Shown: piece after piece, positions 15,683 to 24,525 of the stretch
Numbering within the stretch: the stretch's first letter is position 1
How the letters are laid out: every line of letters begins with the position of its first letter
From: an uncultured Alphaproteobacteria bacterium
Lineage (GTDB): Bacteria; Pseudomonadota; Alphaproteobacteria; CAAHEQ01; UBA3637
Direction of reading: 5' to 3'
Assembly (NCBI GenBank): GCA_934216505.1
Contig: CAKQBW010000003.1
Location: 1-64,000 of the forward strand
DNA length: 64,000 bases
Notes under the pieces: generated by a model
Told to the model about the DNA's origin: nothing
Seen by the model: the letters and a program-made list of their open reading frames with translations, nothing else
Databases searched by the model: none
Made by a program: the position numbers and the translations under genes

Positions 15683-16159
15683 TCAGATGAACTCCACATT
15701 TAAAATTTCATAAGACTTGACGCTTTTAGGCGTCGTGACATCAATCAAATCACCTTTGTTTTTTCCAATCAAGGCCTTGGCCAAAGGAGAAATAAAGGAA
15801 ATTAATCCTTTTTCTAAATTCGCCTCATGCTGACCCACAATTTGATAAGATTGTTTGGTGTCCGTATCTAAATCTTGCACCTGAACCGTTGCCCCAAATA
15901 AAACCGTATCCCCCGATAATGTTTGTGGGTCAATTACTTGCGCATGGGAAATAGCGGCCTCCAAATCTTGGATACGCCCTTCAATGAAACTTTGTTTTTC
16001 ACGGGCGGTTTGATATTCGGCATTTTCGGACAAATCCCCATGGGCACGAGCTTCTTCAATCGCCGCCACAATTTCGGGACGTTCCACAAACTTTAAATGT
16101 TTTAATTCTTCATTTATTTTGTCAAATCCGACCTTGGTCATTGGAATCTTATCTGCCAT
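15683..16159 (-). CDS. greA: Transcription elongation factor GreA
   Basis: The 158-residue protein is the normal GreA length. It has the N-terminal coiled coil that reaches into the RNA polymerase channel, with the acidic tip in EEARAHGDLSENAEYQTAREKQ near residue 35, and a C-terminal FKBP-like domain (SPLAKALIGKNKGDLIDV). It rescues stalled polymerase by stimulating transcript cleavage. The ATG at 16159 is preceded by a perfect AAGGAGG seven bases away, so an upstream in-frame start is rejected. Confidence 0.95.
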   Translation of the reverse strand: MADKIPMTKVGFDKINEELKHLKFVERPEIVAAIEEARAHGDLSENAEYQTAREKQSFIEGRIQDLEAAISHAQVIDPQTLSGDTVLFGATVQVQDLDTDTKQSYQIVGQHEANLEKGLISFISPLAKALIGKNKGDLIDVTTPKSVKSYEILNVEFI

Positions 16160-16224
16160 TATAAACCTCCTTAAAAAATTGAAAAAGAAATACCCCAGTC
16201 TTTTCCTGCTGTGGCATGATTTTC

Positions 16225-16253
16225 TATATAGCACAAAAAAAAGAAAAAATCAA
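16225..16253 (-). promoter_or_regulatory. Promoter of greA
   Basis: Minus strand: TTGATT (16248-16253), 17-base spacer ending TGC, TATATA (16225-16230). The rest of the gap to 16459 shows nothing I can support beyond AT-rich sequence. Confidence 0.65.
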
Positions 16254-16459
16254 GTTTTAATCTACTTCCCCTTTAATGAGGGAAAAATAACTCTTTTTCT
16301 TTCGGATTCAGAAGATTACCATAAAACGAGCCAATCCACAGCAAGAACTTTTGTCTTCATCATACGGGTTAAAATGACCTCTCTACCTTGCGTACCTAAC
16401 TTTTTATTGTACAGGCCCACAAACTCACGATAAAGCGAAATTTGTATTATATAAGCAAA

Positions 16460-18259
16460 TTACTTTTTAAATGTTTCCAAAGAAACAGGAATTAAATCCC
16501 CTCGTTTGATTTCAAATACCCAATTTTCTTGAGTATCAATAATACATAAATTTCCGCACACGGTTTCAGTAAATTTTCGGATTTGTTCTATCTTTTTTTC
16601 TACCTCAGCCCGTGAGTTCCCCATAGCCGTATTAACATAGGGCATAAAATGATAAGTGGAAGTCCATTCTAAATTTAATTTTGCTTTCTTTAACCCCTGA
16701 ACAAAATCTTGCATATAAGGACATGTTATATTTTCCATTTCGGGTATGTAAACAAACAGCCGTTTGGACTCTTGAGGATAGTTTTTCCTTACGAATTGAA
16801 GCATATCCCCCGTCAGATATTTGACTTTTACGCCTGTATCTCCGTAAATAACCTCTTGGTAGGAGGGTTGCTTTGATTTGACATAATAAGAAACCATCAA
16901 CAAAATAACCAAAACAATAACAACACCCATTAAAATTTTTACTATTGTATTTACCAATGTATCTTTTTTATTTTTTAAAGATAGATTTTGTTGAGGCATC
17001 CCCTCCGTCAAACTATTTGAAGTACTTAATGAATCCAGAACGGGGGCTTGAAAATTCAAAGAATCATTCGCAGCAAAATTTTCTTCTTCTGTATTGACAA
17101 ACGAATCCAATCCATCATAACCATTTTCAGGGGGGAGCGCATCTAAATCTTCTTCTGACTTGAAATTTTTTTCTAACAAAAGCCCCCGAACTAAAATATA
17201 ACTTAAAAAAACGATAATTCCATATATAACATATAGCAAAAAATTTCCTTTTTCTAACATGGGGATACCTTGCACTAATTCAGGTCTTATCAACATGAGT
17301 AAAGGAATTATTTTTTCACTTAAAGACAAAAACATTTGTATACAAACAGAAATCCCCATTAGTGGTAAAAGAATAAGACTTATTTGAGTATGTGCCTTGG
17401 CAATTTCTTTCACAAACCACAACCAAATCATCATAATAATAGCAATCAAACAACAAGCCCCAGATACAATTAAAAGATATTTAGCCATTTGAATTCTATA
17501 TTCATAACCGCCAACAACTGTTAAAAATCCAGTTGCTTGAGCTTCTATTAAATCCTTCACTTCTACAGAATATTTTTTCAATAGAGCCCCACCCACAAAC
17601 ACAAACAATCCCATCAACAATGTTAATGTTATTTTCAGGCTTATTCTTTCCAATGGAATAATTTTGTTTTTTATAAATAAAGGTTGGGGATTGCCTCGCT
17701 TTTGATGGAAAAATAATCCAACGATAACAAAGCATATGACAACGCCATAATAAATATAAGAGCTATGCCATTTAAATAACGTTGGCAAAGTTAAATTTGA
17801 CCCCATGGAAATCTTAAGAGGATCTATTGCAAGCATCCAAAAAGGGGCCGTCAAATGAATAATGTCTAATAACCATAAACCATTCGTAAAAAAACGACTT
17901 AGTAATTTATGAATCAAAGAAACGCTAAATATCAAACCTATACCACAAAATAGAAAAAGTATCCCCAAATTAGGAATTGTATTGAAAAACCATGAAATGC
18001 GCATTCCTATTAAAAATACAGGAAATAAAAAAACAAATGCCCCTGTTAAAAGCCATAAAGAAATGTTATCCATCAGGGAATATTTGTTTTTACCAGAAAC
18101 CTTCCAAGTACAAAAATAAAAGAGGCCTATTTCTACTAACATTAAAACAAAGCCCCAAAAATTTATTTTAATGACCTGAAATGGAAAAAAATTCCACGTT
18201 AATACTCCAAACATCAATCCCGCTAAAAGCGTCAGAAAAATTTTCCCACTTTTTGACAT
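16460..18259 (-). CDS. Large polytopic membrane protein with extracytoplasmic C-terminal domain, unknown
   Basis: I do not recognise this 599-residue protein. Residues 1-370 contain about nine or ten membrane helices. A cytosolic acidic, serine- and asparagine-rich linker follows (about 375-435, with EEDLDALPPENGYDG). A further membrane helix lies at about 448-468. The C-terminal 125 residues hold a soluble domain with RLFVYIPEMENITCPYM and CGNLC cysteines that could be a thioredoxin-like fold, which is speculation. Base composition is more AT-rich than the neighbours, suggesting acquisition or weak constraint. It is monocistronic and divergent from tig. Confidence 0.7.
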   Translation of the reverse strand: MSKSGKIFLTLLAGLMFGVLTWNFFPFQVIKINFWGFVLMLVEIGLFYFCTWKVSGKNKYSLMDNISLWLLTGAFVFLFPVFLIGMRISWFFNTIPNLGILFLFCGIGLIFSVSLIHKLLSRFFTNGLWLLDIIHLTAPFWMLAIDPLKISMGSNLTLPTLFKWHSSYIYYGVVICFVIVGLFFHQKRGNPQPLFIKNKIIPLERISLKITLTLLMGLFVFVGGALLKKYSVEVKDLIEAQATGFLTVVGGYEYRIQMAKYLLIVSGACCLIAIIMMIWLWFVKEIAKAHTQISLILLPLMGISVCIQMFLSLSEKIIPLLMLIRPELVQGIPMLEKGNFLLYVIYGIIVFLSYILVRGLLLEKNFKSEEDLDALPPENGYDGLDSFVNTEEENFAANDSLNFQAPVLDSLSTSNSLTEGMPQQNLSLKNKKDTLVNTIVKILMGVVIVLVILLMVSYYVKSKQPSYQEVIYGDTGVKVKYLTGDMLQFVRKNYPQESKRLFVYIPEMENITCPYMQDFVQGLKKAKLNLEWTSTYHFMPYVNTAMGNSRAEVEKKIEQIRKFTETVCGNLCIIDTQENWVFEIKRGDLIPVSLETFKK

Positions 18260-18346
18260 AATTTTCCACTTTCATTTTTGATTCATAGAAATATGATTTC
18301 ACAATTTATAGTAAATGTCAATAGAAATCAAGAGGCTTTACATGAT

Positions 18347-18366
18347 TCGTTCTTAGGAAAGAACGT
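18347..18366. terminator. Short perfect hairpin between divergent genes
   Basis: CGTTCTT AGGA AAGAACG forms a seven-base stem with a four-base loop in the gap between the membrane protein gene and tig. Without a T run it is more likely a protein-binding or structural site than a terminator. Confidence 0.3.
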
Positions 18367-18448
18367 CATACAAAATGATACTTTTTAAAGCAATAAAGAT
18401 TATCACAAAAGCCCTTGATAGGGGGTGGTTCGGGGAAAAATTTTTGTC

Positions 18449-18477
18449 TTGCAATTTATTCTGATTTGTGCTATAAA
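18449..18477 (+). promoter_or_regulatory. Promoter of the tig-clpP-clpX operon
   Basis: TTGCAA (18449-18454), 17-base spacer ending TGC, TATAAA (18472-18477), 31 bases before the tig ATG. Confidence 0.75.
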
Positions 18478-18508
18478 AACACTACTTATTTTAACAAAAG
18501 GAACAAAT

Positions 18509-19825
18509 ATGTCAAAACTCAATCAAACTTTAAAAATCAAAATCAAAGCTGATACTTTTGCGCAAAAAATGACCGATCGGTTAGAAAATCTTCGTAAAGA
18601 AGCCAAAATCCAAGGGTTTCGCCCTGGTCAAGCTCCTTTGGCGATGATTCGCAAAAAATATGAAAATGCCGTCAAAGGCGAAGTGTTGGACGATTTAATC
18701 AATCAGGAAGTGGCCAAAGCCATTAAAGAAAAAGGCGTGCGCCCTGCGATGCGGCCTGCGGTCAAAATGGATAAGTTTGAAGATGGAAAAGACATTGAAT
18801 TGACTGTGGATTTTGAGGCTTTACCTGAAATCAAAGTCAAAAAATTTGATGACATTAAAATTGAAAAAATGGTGGCCAAGGCGACGGATAAAGAAATTCA
18901 AGAATCTTTGGATAAGTTGGCCAATGCTCACAAAACAAGTGAGGCTGTCAAAGCCGAACGTCCCACCCAAAAAGGCGATGTGATTGTGATTGACTTTACA
19001 GGGTCTGTTGATGGCAAAGAATTTAAAGGCGGGGCCAGTAAAGGGGCTTATTTGGAATTAGGATCTCATACTTTTATCCCTGGATTTGAAGATCAATTGA
19101 CGGGGCATAAAGTGGGGGACAAAGTAGATGTGAATGTGGTCTTCCCTGAAGATTATCATGCCAAGGAATTAGCGGGTAAAAAAGCCCTATTTAAAACAGA
19201 AATCAAGGAAATGCGTCAATGGAAATTGCCCGCCTTTGACGATTCCTTTGCCAAAAAGTTTGGCGTAGAAAACATGGATAAATTAAAGGAAATGATTCAA
19301 ACCGAGTTGGAAAAAGAATACGCCCGTGTGGCGCGTTTGCATGAAAAGCGGGCGTTATTGGATGCTTTGGATGCACAATACGATTTTGACATTCCTGAAG
19401 GCATGGTCAAGGCAGAAATGGACAGCATTTGGGCCCAATATGAACAAGCCAAAAAGAACAATCAATTAGATGACGAAGAAAAGAAAAAGTCTGAATCTGA
19501 TTTGAAAAAAGAATACGAAAAGATTGCAGAACGTCGTGTGCGTTTAGGCTTATTGTTGGCTAAAATTGCTGATGAAAATAAACTTTCTGTTTCTCAGGAA
19601 GATTTGACGAAGGCGATTATGGCCGAAGCCCGCCGCTACCCTGGACAAGAAAAGAAAGTTTTTGAATACTATACTAAAAATCCGCAAGCCTTAGAGGCCG
19701 TGCGTGCCCCTGTGTTTGAAGAAAAAATCGTTGATTTTCTTTTGACAAAAGTGACGGTGGCGGATAAGGCTGTCTCTGTGACGGATTTGTATGCTTTTGA
19801 CCCAGATGTTAAGGCCAAAAAATAA
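18509..19825 (+). CDS. tig: Trigger factor (ribosome-bound chaperone, prolyl isomerase)
   Basis: A 438-residue protein with the three trigger-factor domains. The N-terminal ribosome-binding domain has GFRPGQAPLAMIRKKY near residue 38. The FKBP-type PPIase domain has GDVIVIDFTGSVDGKEFKGG near 155 and GSHTFIPGFEDQL near 185. The long helical C-terminal arms follow. It binds nascent chains at the ribosome exit. The ATG at 18509 has AAAGGA upstream; the first few beta residues usual before the domain are slightly short. It heads the unit tig-unknown-clpP-clpX-fabD. Confidence 0.94.
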   Translation: MSKLNQTLKIKIKADTFAQKMTDRLENLRKEAKIQGFRPGQAPLAMIRKKYENAVKGEVLDDLINQEVAKAIKEKGVRPAMRPAVKMDKFEDGKDIELTVDFEALPEIKVKKFDDIKIEKMVAKATDKEIQESLDKLANAHKTSEAVKAERPTQKGDVIVIDFTGSVDGKEFKGGASKGAYLELGSHTFIPGFEDQLTGHKVGDKVDVNVVFPEDYHAKELAGKKALFKTEIKEMRQWKLPAFDDSFAKKFGVENMDKLKEMIQTELEKEYARVARLHEKRALLDALDAQYDFDIPEGMVKAEMDSIWAQYEQAKKNNQLDDEEKKKSESDLKKEYEKIAERRVRLGLLLAKIADENKLSVSQEDLTKAIMAEARRYPGQEKKVFEYYTKNPQALEAVRAPVFEEKIVDFLLTKVTVADKAVSVTDLYAFDPDVKAKK

Positions 19826-19834
19826 AGGTGAAAA

Positions 19835-20539
19835 ATGGCAAAAGAACTTTCCATCCAAACGATGGCCTTTAAAAAGTTATTAAAGATGGCTATGGAGGGT
19901 TCTTTTGACCTTTATACGACAATGGGTGAAAAAAACGAAAAAAAAGTTTGGCCCGTGTGTTGTTTGGACCCGTTGGAAAGGTTGGTGCGACGTTCGCAAA
20001 AAATGACCCGACAAGAGGCATTGAATGAAACTTTAATGAACTTACCTTTGGGGGATCTTCCCAAAAGCAAGGCACAAATGGAAAGAGAACGAAAGGTGAT
20101 TCAATTGACGCTTTGGGCAGGGGCAGATCCGAATTGTTCCAATCGTTATGGAAATGCGTTCAATGAGTTTTGGGAGAATCGCAAGTTTTATGGAGCGTTG
20201 GAATTGGCCAAAGATATCCGCTTTACTCTTCCACCAAATTTAGAGGCATTATATCAGGAGTTGGAAAAAAATCTGACTTTAAGGGGGGAAACCCGTATTG
20301 GGGCTTCAGCGATGGCGCAAAGACAGTCTTTAATATATCAAAAGGAATTACTGACCACTTTGCTTCAAAAACAGATGTTTCCTTGTGATAAACAAGTTTT
20401 AAAAAAATTATCCCAAATTGTGTTGGAAGAAGGCTCATCTTCTGTAGGAAGGAAAACAGGGGCTTTTCCTTTGAGACGCCCCCAAACACTGAGATCTTTA
20501 TGTCGGATTGTTCAGATAAAAAGAAAGGAGAAAAATTGA
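19835..20539 (+). CDS. Unknown protein between tig and clpP, possible ankyrin-like unit
   Basis: The 234-residue soluble protein is not one I recognise. The middle section LTLWAGADPNCSNRYGNAF near residue 90 looks like one ankyrin repeat (GADPN...G), and the rest is predicted helical and basic. It is nine bases after tig with its own AGGTG site, and its stop overlaps the clpP start (TGATG), so it is fully embedded in the proteostasis operon. Position suggests a role near the ClpXP or trigger factor pathway, for example as an adaptor, but this is only inferred from context. Confidence 0.72.
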   Translation: MAKELSIQTMAFKKLLKMAMEGSFDLYTTMGEKNEKKVWPVCCLDPLERLVRRSQKMTRQEALNETLMNLPLGDLPKSKAQMERERKVIQLTLWAGADPNCSNRYGNAFNEFWENRKFYGALELAKDIRFTLPPNLEALYQELEKNLTLRGETRIGASAMAQRQSLIYQKELLTTLLQKQMFPCDKQVLKKLSQIVLEEGSSSVGRKTGAFPLRRPQTLRSLCRIVQIKRKEKN

Positions 20540-21132
20540 TGCAAATAAGGGATACTTTAGTGCCGACCGTGATTGAAACAACGGGACGTGGGGAAAGAGC
20601 TTTTGATATTTATTCACGGCTCTTAAAGGAAAGAATCGTCTTTTTGACGGGAGAAGTCAATGATGAAGTGGCGAGTTTGATTTGTGCGCAACTTTTGTTT
20701 TTAGAGGCCGAAAATCCCGATAAAGAAATTTCCTTTTACATTAACTCTCCTGGGGGTGTTGTCACATCGGGACTGGCGATTTTGGATACAATGAACTATA
20801 TTAAATGTCCGGTTTCAACGGTGTGTATGGGGCAAGCGTGCAGTATGGGGTCTTTGCTTTTAACCTGCGGGGAAAAGGGGAGGCGTTTTGCATTGCCGAA
20901 TGCACGAGTGATGATTCATCAACCCAGTGGTGGTTTCCAAGGGCAAGCCACTGATATGGAAATTCATGTCAAAGAAATCTTGGCCATTAAAAAGCGGTTA
21001 AATCAAATTTATGTTCAACAAACGGGAAAGCCTTTAAAGGAAATTGAAGCGGCAATGGAACGGGACAATTTTATGACCGCTGAAGAAGCCAAAGCCTTTG
21101 GCTTGATTGATGCAGTGATTGAAAAAAAGTAA
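20539..21132 (+). CDS. clpP: ATP-dependent Clp protease proteolytic subunit
   Basis: The 197-residue protein has the ClpP serine protease triad: serine in GQACSMGSLLL near residue 98, histidine in ARVMIHQPSGGFQG near 123, and an aspartate near 172. The hydrophobic-entry loop region TGRGERAFDIYSRLLKERIVFL is normal. It forms the tetradecameric chamber fed by ClpX, encoded ten bases downstream. The ATG at 20539 overlaps the preceding stop and has AAAGGAG upstream. Confidence 0.95.
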   Translation: MQIRDTLVPTVIETTGRGERAFDIYSRLLKERIVFLTGEVNDEVASLICAQLLFLEAENPDKEISFYINSPGGVVTSGLAILDTMNYIKCPVSTVCMGQACSMGSLLLTCGEKGRRFALPNARVMIHQPSGGFQGQATDMEIHVKEILAIKKRLNQIYVQQTGKPLKEIEAAMERDNFMTAEEAKAFGLIDAVIEKK

Positions 21133-21141
21133 GGACAGAAA

Positions 21142-22392
21142 ATGGAAAATAGGATATGTTCCTTTTGCGGTAAGACCCAAAAAGAAGTAAAAAAACTGAT
21201 TGCGGGGAAAATGGAAAAATCATCTGATGGTCAGGTAAAGACCGTTTATATCTGTGATGAATGTGTGGGATTGTGCCAAGATGTGTTGAAAGAGGAAGTT
21301 CAAAAAAATCCTCAATTAGAGTTGGAAGGATTAGGGGGAGAAAAGCCCTTGAAAAAACCCGCTGAACTCAAGGCCTTTTTGGACGAATATGTGATTGGGC
21401 AGGAAGCCGCCAAAAAAGTCCTGTCGGTAGCCGTATATAACCATTACAAGCGGTTAAAAAATTTGGAAAAAGTAGATGGAGTGGAATTGGATAAATCCAA
21501 TATCCTTTTACTGGGGGCCACAGGGTGTGGGAAAACTTTGTTGGCTCGGACTTTGGCCAAAGTATTAGAAGTTCCCTTTGCTATCGCCGATGCGACCACT
21601 TTGACCGAAGCAGGCTATGTGGGGGAAGATGTAGAAAATGTGGTATTGAAACTTTTACAGGCCGCCAATTATGATGTCGCCGCCGCTGAAAAAGGGATTA
21701 TTTATATTGATGAAATTGATAAAATTGCCCGTAAGTCTGATGGCCCCTCTATCACACGTGATGTGTCGGGCGAAGGGGTGCAACAGGCTCTTTTGAAAAT
21801 GATCGAAGGAACCGAAGCAAGTTTGCCCCCGCAAGGCGGCCGCAAACACCCCAACCAAGAATACATTAAAGTCAATACACGCCATATTTTGTTTATTTGT
21901 GGTGGGGCTTTTGATGGCTTGGATAAAGTGATTGCACAACGTCAGGCAGAATACTCGATTGGGTTTGGTAGCCAGATTAAAAATAAAGAACATTTGAATA
22001 CCAACGAATTGTTAAAGGATTTGGAACCTAATGACCTTCTGAAGTATGGGTTGATTCCCGAATTTATTGGACGCTTACCTGTCCATGTGGCCTTACAAGA
22101 ATTGGATGAAAAAGCACTTGTTCAAATTTTAAAAGAACCCAAAAATGCGCTTGTCAAACAATATCAGGCTTTGTTCAAAATGGAAAATGTGCAACTGACT
22201 TTGACGGAAGAAGCCTGCCATGAGATTGCCAAACAAGCCCTCAAGCGGAAAACGGGGGCCCGTGGGTTGCGTTCTATTATGGAAAATTTGTTGATGGATT
22301 TGATGTATTCTATCCCAAGCCAAAAGAATGTCAAAGAAATTATTATTGACGCAGATGTTGTTTTGGGCAAAAAGAAACCTAAAATAAAATAG
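21142..22392 (+). CDS. clpX: ATP-dependent unfoldase ClpX
   Basis: The 416-residue protein has the N-terminal four-cysteine zinc-binding domain (CSFCGKTQ...CDECVGLC), Walker A GATGCGKTLLART near residue 120, Walker B IIYIDEIDKIARK near 190, a GYVGEDV pore loop near 158, and the sensor and C-terminal domain (KRKTGARGLRSIMEN). It unfolds substrates and feeds them to ClpP. No deviation from the family. In one unit with clpP and fabD. Confidence 0.96.
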   Translation: MENRICSFCGKTQKEVKKLIAGKMEKSSDGQVKTVYICDECVGLCQDVLKEEVQKNPQLELEGLGGEKPLKKPAELKAFLDEYVIGQEAAKKVLSVAVYNHYKRLKNLEKVDGVELDKSNILLLGATGCGKTLLARTLAKVLEVPFAIADATTLTEAGYVGEDVENVVLKLLQAANYDVAAAEKGIIYIDEIDKIARKSDGPSITRDVSGEGVQQALLKMIEGTEASLPPQGGRKHPNQEYIKVNTRHILFICGGAFDGLDKVIAQRQAEYSIGFGSQIKNKEHLNTNELLKDLEPNDLLKYGLIPEFIGRLPVHVALQELDEKALVQILKEPKNALVKQYQALFKMENVQLTLTEEACHEIAKQALKRKTGARGLRSIMENLLMDLMYSIPSQKNVKEIIIDADVVLGKKKPKIK

Positions 22393-22399
22393 GAGGAAT

Positions 22400-23326
22400 A
22401 TGCAAAAATACGCCTTTCTTTTTCCAGGTCAAGGAAGCCAATTTATTGGAATGGGGGCGGATTTAGCCCAAGAGTTTCCTGTGGCCCGAATGGTTTTTCA
22501 AGAGGTAGATGACGCATTGCACCAATCCTTGTCGTCTTTGATGTTTTCGGGCGATAAAGACGATTTAATCCAAACACAAAATGCCCAACCAGCAATTATG
22601 GCGGTATCGGTGGCCATCTTTAAGATTTTAGAAACAGAGGGAAGTGCTATTGAAGAAATGGCCTCTATGATGGCGGGGCATTCTTTGGGGGAATATAGTG
22701 CTTTGTGTGTGTCGGGGGCCCTGAGTTTGTCGCAAACGGCCCGCCTGTTAAAGGTCAGAGGACAGGCGATGGCAGAGGCTTCCCGTACAAATAAAGGGGG
22801 CATGTTGGCTTTACTGGGGGCGACGTTGGAACAGGCCCAAGAAATTGCCACGAAAACAGATTCTTTTATTGCCAATGATAACTGCGTGGGGCAAATTGTT
22901 TTAAGTGGGGTGGTTTCTTCTCTGGCTTCGGCACAAATTTTGTCAGGCCAAATGAAATTAAGGGCAATTCCTTTGGCGGTATCGGGGGGCTTTCATTGTC
23001 CGTTGATGCAACCTGCGGCGGAATGTTTAGCGCAAGAACTTCGGCAAATCCAATTTAATACCCCCAAGGTCCCCATTTACTTTAATGTGTTGGCGCAACC
23101 AGAACAAAATCCCGCCTTATTTTCGGATTTGTTGATTCAACAACTGACGCATCCCGTGCGTTGGCGTGAAACGATTTTAAATATGCCTGAAACTCACTTT
23201 GTGGAATGTGGGCCTGGGACCGTTTTATCAGGGCTGATGCGGCGTATAGGAAAAGAACAAACAACCCTGAATGGGTGTTCGGTTGCACAAGTCAAAGACT
23301 TGATAGAAAAACTTTCAATAAAATAA
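22400..23326 (+). CDS. fabD: Malonyl-CoA:ACP transacylase FabD
   Basis: The 308-residue protein begins FLFPGQGSQFIGMG, has the active-site serine in GHSLGEYSAL near residue 96, and the histidine region VSGGFHCPLMQPA near 195. It loads malonate on acyl carrier protein for fatty acid synthesis. It starts eight bases after clpX with an AGGAGG site, an unusual downstream neighbour because lon or fab genes would be expected elsewhere. The gene ends ahead of the tRNA-Asp promoter. Confidence 0.93.
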   Translation: MQKYAFLFPGQGSQFIGMGADLAQEFPVARMVFQEVDDALHQSLSSLMFSGDKDDLIQTQNAQPAIMAVSVAIFKILETEGSAIEEMASMMAGHSLGEYSALCVSGALSLSQTARLLKVRGQAMAEASRTNKGGMLALLGATLEQAQEIATKTDSFIANDNCVGQIVLSGVVSSLASAQILSGQMKLRAIPLAVSGGFHCPLMQPAAECLAQELRQIQFNTPKVPIYFNVLAQPEQNPALFSDLLIQQLTHPVRWRETILNMPETHFVECGPGTVLSGLMRRIGKEQTTLNGCSVAQVKDLIEKLSIK

Positions 23327-23335
23327 AAAAAGTGC

Positions 23336-23364
23336 TTGCAATTTTAAAATAAATTTGCTAATAT
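23336..23364 (+). promoter_or_regulatory. Promoter of tRNA-Asp
   Basis: TTGCAA (23336-23341), 17-base spacer ending TGC, TAATAT (23359-23364), about 20 bases before the tRNA. Confidence 0.75.
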
Positions 23365-23384
23365 AGGGGCATTCTCGTGAATGC

Positions 23385-23462
23385 GGGGTTGTAGCTCAGC
23401 TGGTTTAGAGCGTCTGCCTGTCACGCAGAAGGTCGAGGGTTCGAGCCCCTTCAATCCCGCCA
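23385..23462 (+). tRNA. tRNA-Asp (anticodon GTC)
   Basis: Acceptor GGGGTTG/CAATCCC, D-arm GCTCAGCTGGTTTAGAGC, anticodon GTC in CCTGTCACG, T-arm GAGGGTTCGAGCCCC, discriminator G and encoded CCA. Confidence 0.95.
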
Positions 23463-23494
23463 GTTTTCTTAAGCCATGCCTTTCGTTTGAAAGG

Positions 23495-24115
23495 TTATTT
23501 TTTTACCGAATTTTGGATATCTATGCCTTCGGCAACTAACAATCGCCGGATAGTCGTTCGGCTGACTTTGAATTGGCGGGCAATTTGGGCTTTGGGAACA
23601 TTTTGATAATACATTTCTATAATGTCTTTTTTATGGCGCTTCAGGTTTTTAAAAGCACACTGAAAACCAAAGGGGCGTCCCAGATGCTTTCCTTCTGCTT
23701 TGAGTCGGTTAAGGGATTCTTTTGTCCTTTGTGAAATTAGTTGCCTTTCAATTTCAGCCGACAGGGCAAAAGCAAACGCCAAAACTTTGGATTGTAAATC
23801 AGCCCCCAATTTGTAATGTTCTTTAATGGTCCAAATTTGGCATTCTTTTTCTAAACAGTTTTGTAAAATCCCCATAATTTGAAGTAAGTTGCGCCCTAAC
23901 CGAGAGATTTCAGAGGCAATTAAAATATCGCCTTCTTTTAAATTTTTTAATAATTTCCCGAGTTTTCTGTCCTTTAGTTGCACCCGAGAAGAAATGGTTT
24001 CTTCTATCCATTTATTGATGAGAATATGATGTTTTTGGCAGTAATTTTCAATTTCAAATTTTTGATTAGCAACGCTTTGATGATCAGTTGAAACCCGAAT
24101 ATACCCATAAATCAT
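23495..24115 (-). CDS. Serine recombinase, master DNA invertase (Mpi/Hin-like)
   Basis: The 206-residue protein has the resolvase/invertase catalytic domain: serine in YGYIRVSTDHQS near residue 9, EISRLGRN with the catalytic arginines near 68-72, and SAEIERQLISQRTKESL with the E-helix near 118. The GKHLGRPFG joint leads to a C-terminal helix-turn-helix (YYQNVPKAQIARQFKVSRTTIRRLL). The size and motifs resemble Bacteroides Mpi-type global invertases more than transposon resolvases, as recalled. It lies directly beside tRNA-Asp, facing it, and divergent from a LysR regulator with a 410-base gap. Such enzymes flip promoters between inverted repeats. A likely target is not proven; see the inverted repeat at 24190-24360. 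Confidence 0.88.
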   Translation of the reverse strand: MIYGYIRVSTDHQSVANQKFEIENYCQKHHILINKWIEETISSRVQLKDRKLGKLLKNLKEGDILIASEISRLGRNLLQIMGILQNCLEKECQIWTIKEHYKLGADLQSKVLAFAFALSAEIERQLISQRTKESLNRLKAEGKHLGRPFGFQCAFKNLKRHKKDIIEMYYQNVPKAQIARQFKVSRTTIRRLLVAEGIDIQNSVKK

Positions 24116-24525
24116 CTTTCTGTAATCCTTTTCTGTATTTATTGACTTGGATTATAATAAAATAAAGATGTTTTGAGCGAACTGATAGACCAACATTTAG
24201 TACAGGGGGATATTTTTTGATATTTGTACAGGGCTTAAAAGGTGAAAAAATGTACTCTGTTATTTTGTATTTCCTGTATTTTTTCAAATTTATTCTTTAC
24301 TTTTGCCGCTAAATGATATATCATACTATCGTATATAAAATACGGACAATTAAATGTTGGATTAAGACACTTTACATATTAAAAGTTGTAAAATTTGAAA
24401 ATTATTAAAAAAATAGCTACTTAAAGTTGTGTTTTTAAAAAAATAAGTGTATAGTAAGACTATCGGTGCAAGTGTACTAATAAAATTTTAGAAAAAGAAC
24501 CCAAAGCATATAATAGGAGGGTGTT
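24116..24525. promoter_or_regulatory. 410-bp AT-rich gap between invertase and LysR genes with inverted and direct repeats
   Basis: CCAACATTTA (24190-24199) recurs inverted as TAAATGTTGG (24351-24360), bracketing about 150 bases. GTACAGGG occurs twice near 24200 and 24227, a perfect ATGATATATCAT palindrome lies at 24313-24324, and CGTAT/ATACG flanks 24330-24344. This is a candidate regulatory region or invertible element; AT-richness makes short repeats likelier by chance. Confidence 0.35.

Noticed and set aside
16119..16433. Plus-strand frame of 104 residues
   Set aside because: Runs antisense through the greA 5' end and its promoter and has no codon or motif support.
24190..24360. Definite phase-variable promoter
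   Set aside because: Only a 10-bp repeat in AT-rich DNA; kept as a candidate and not called as a feature with high confidence.
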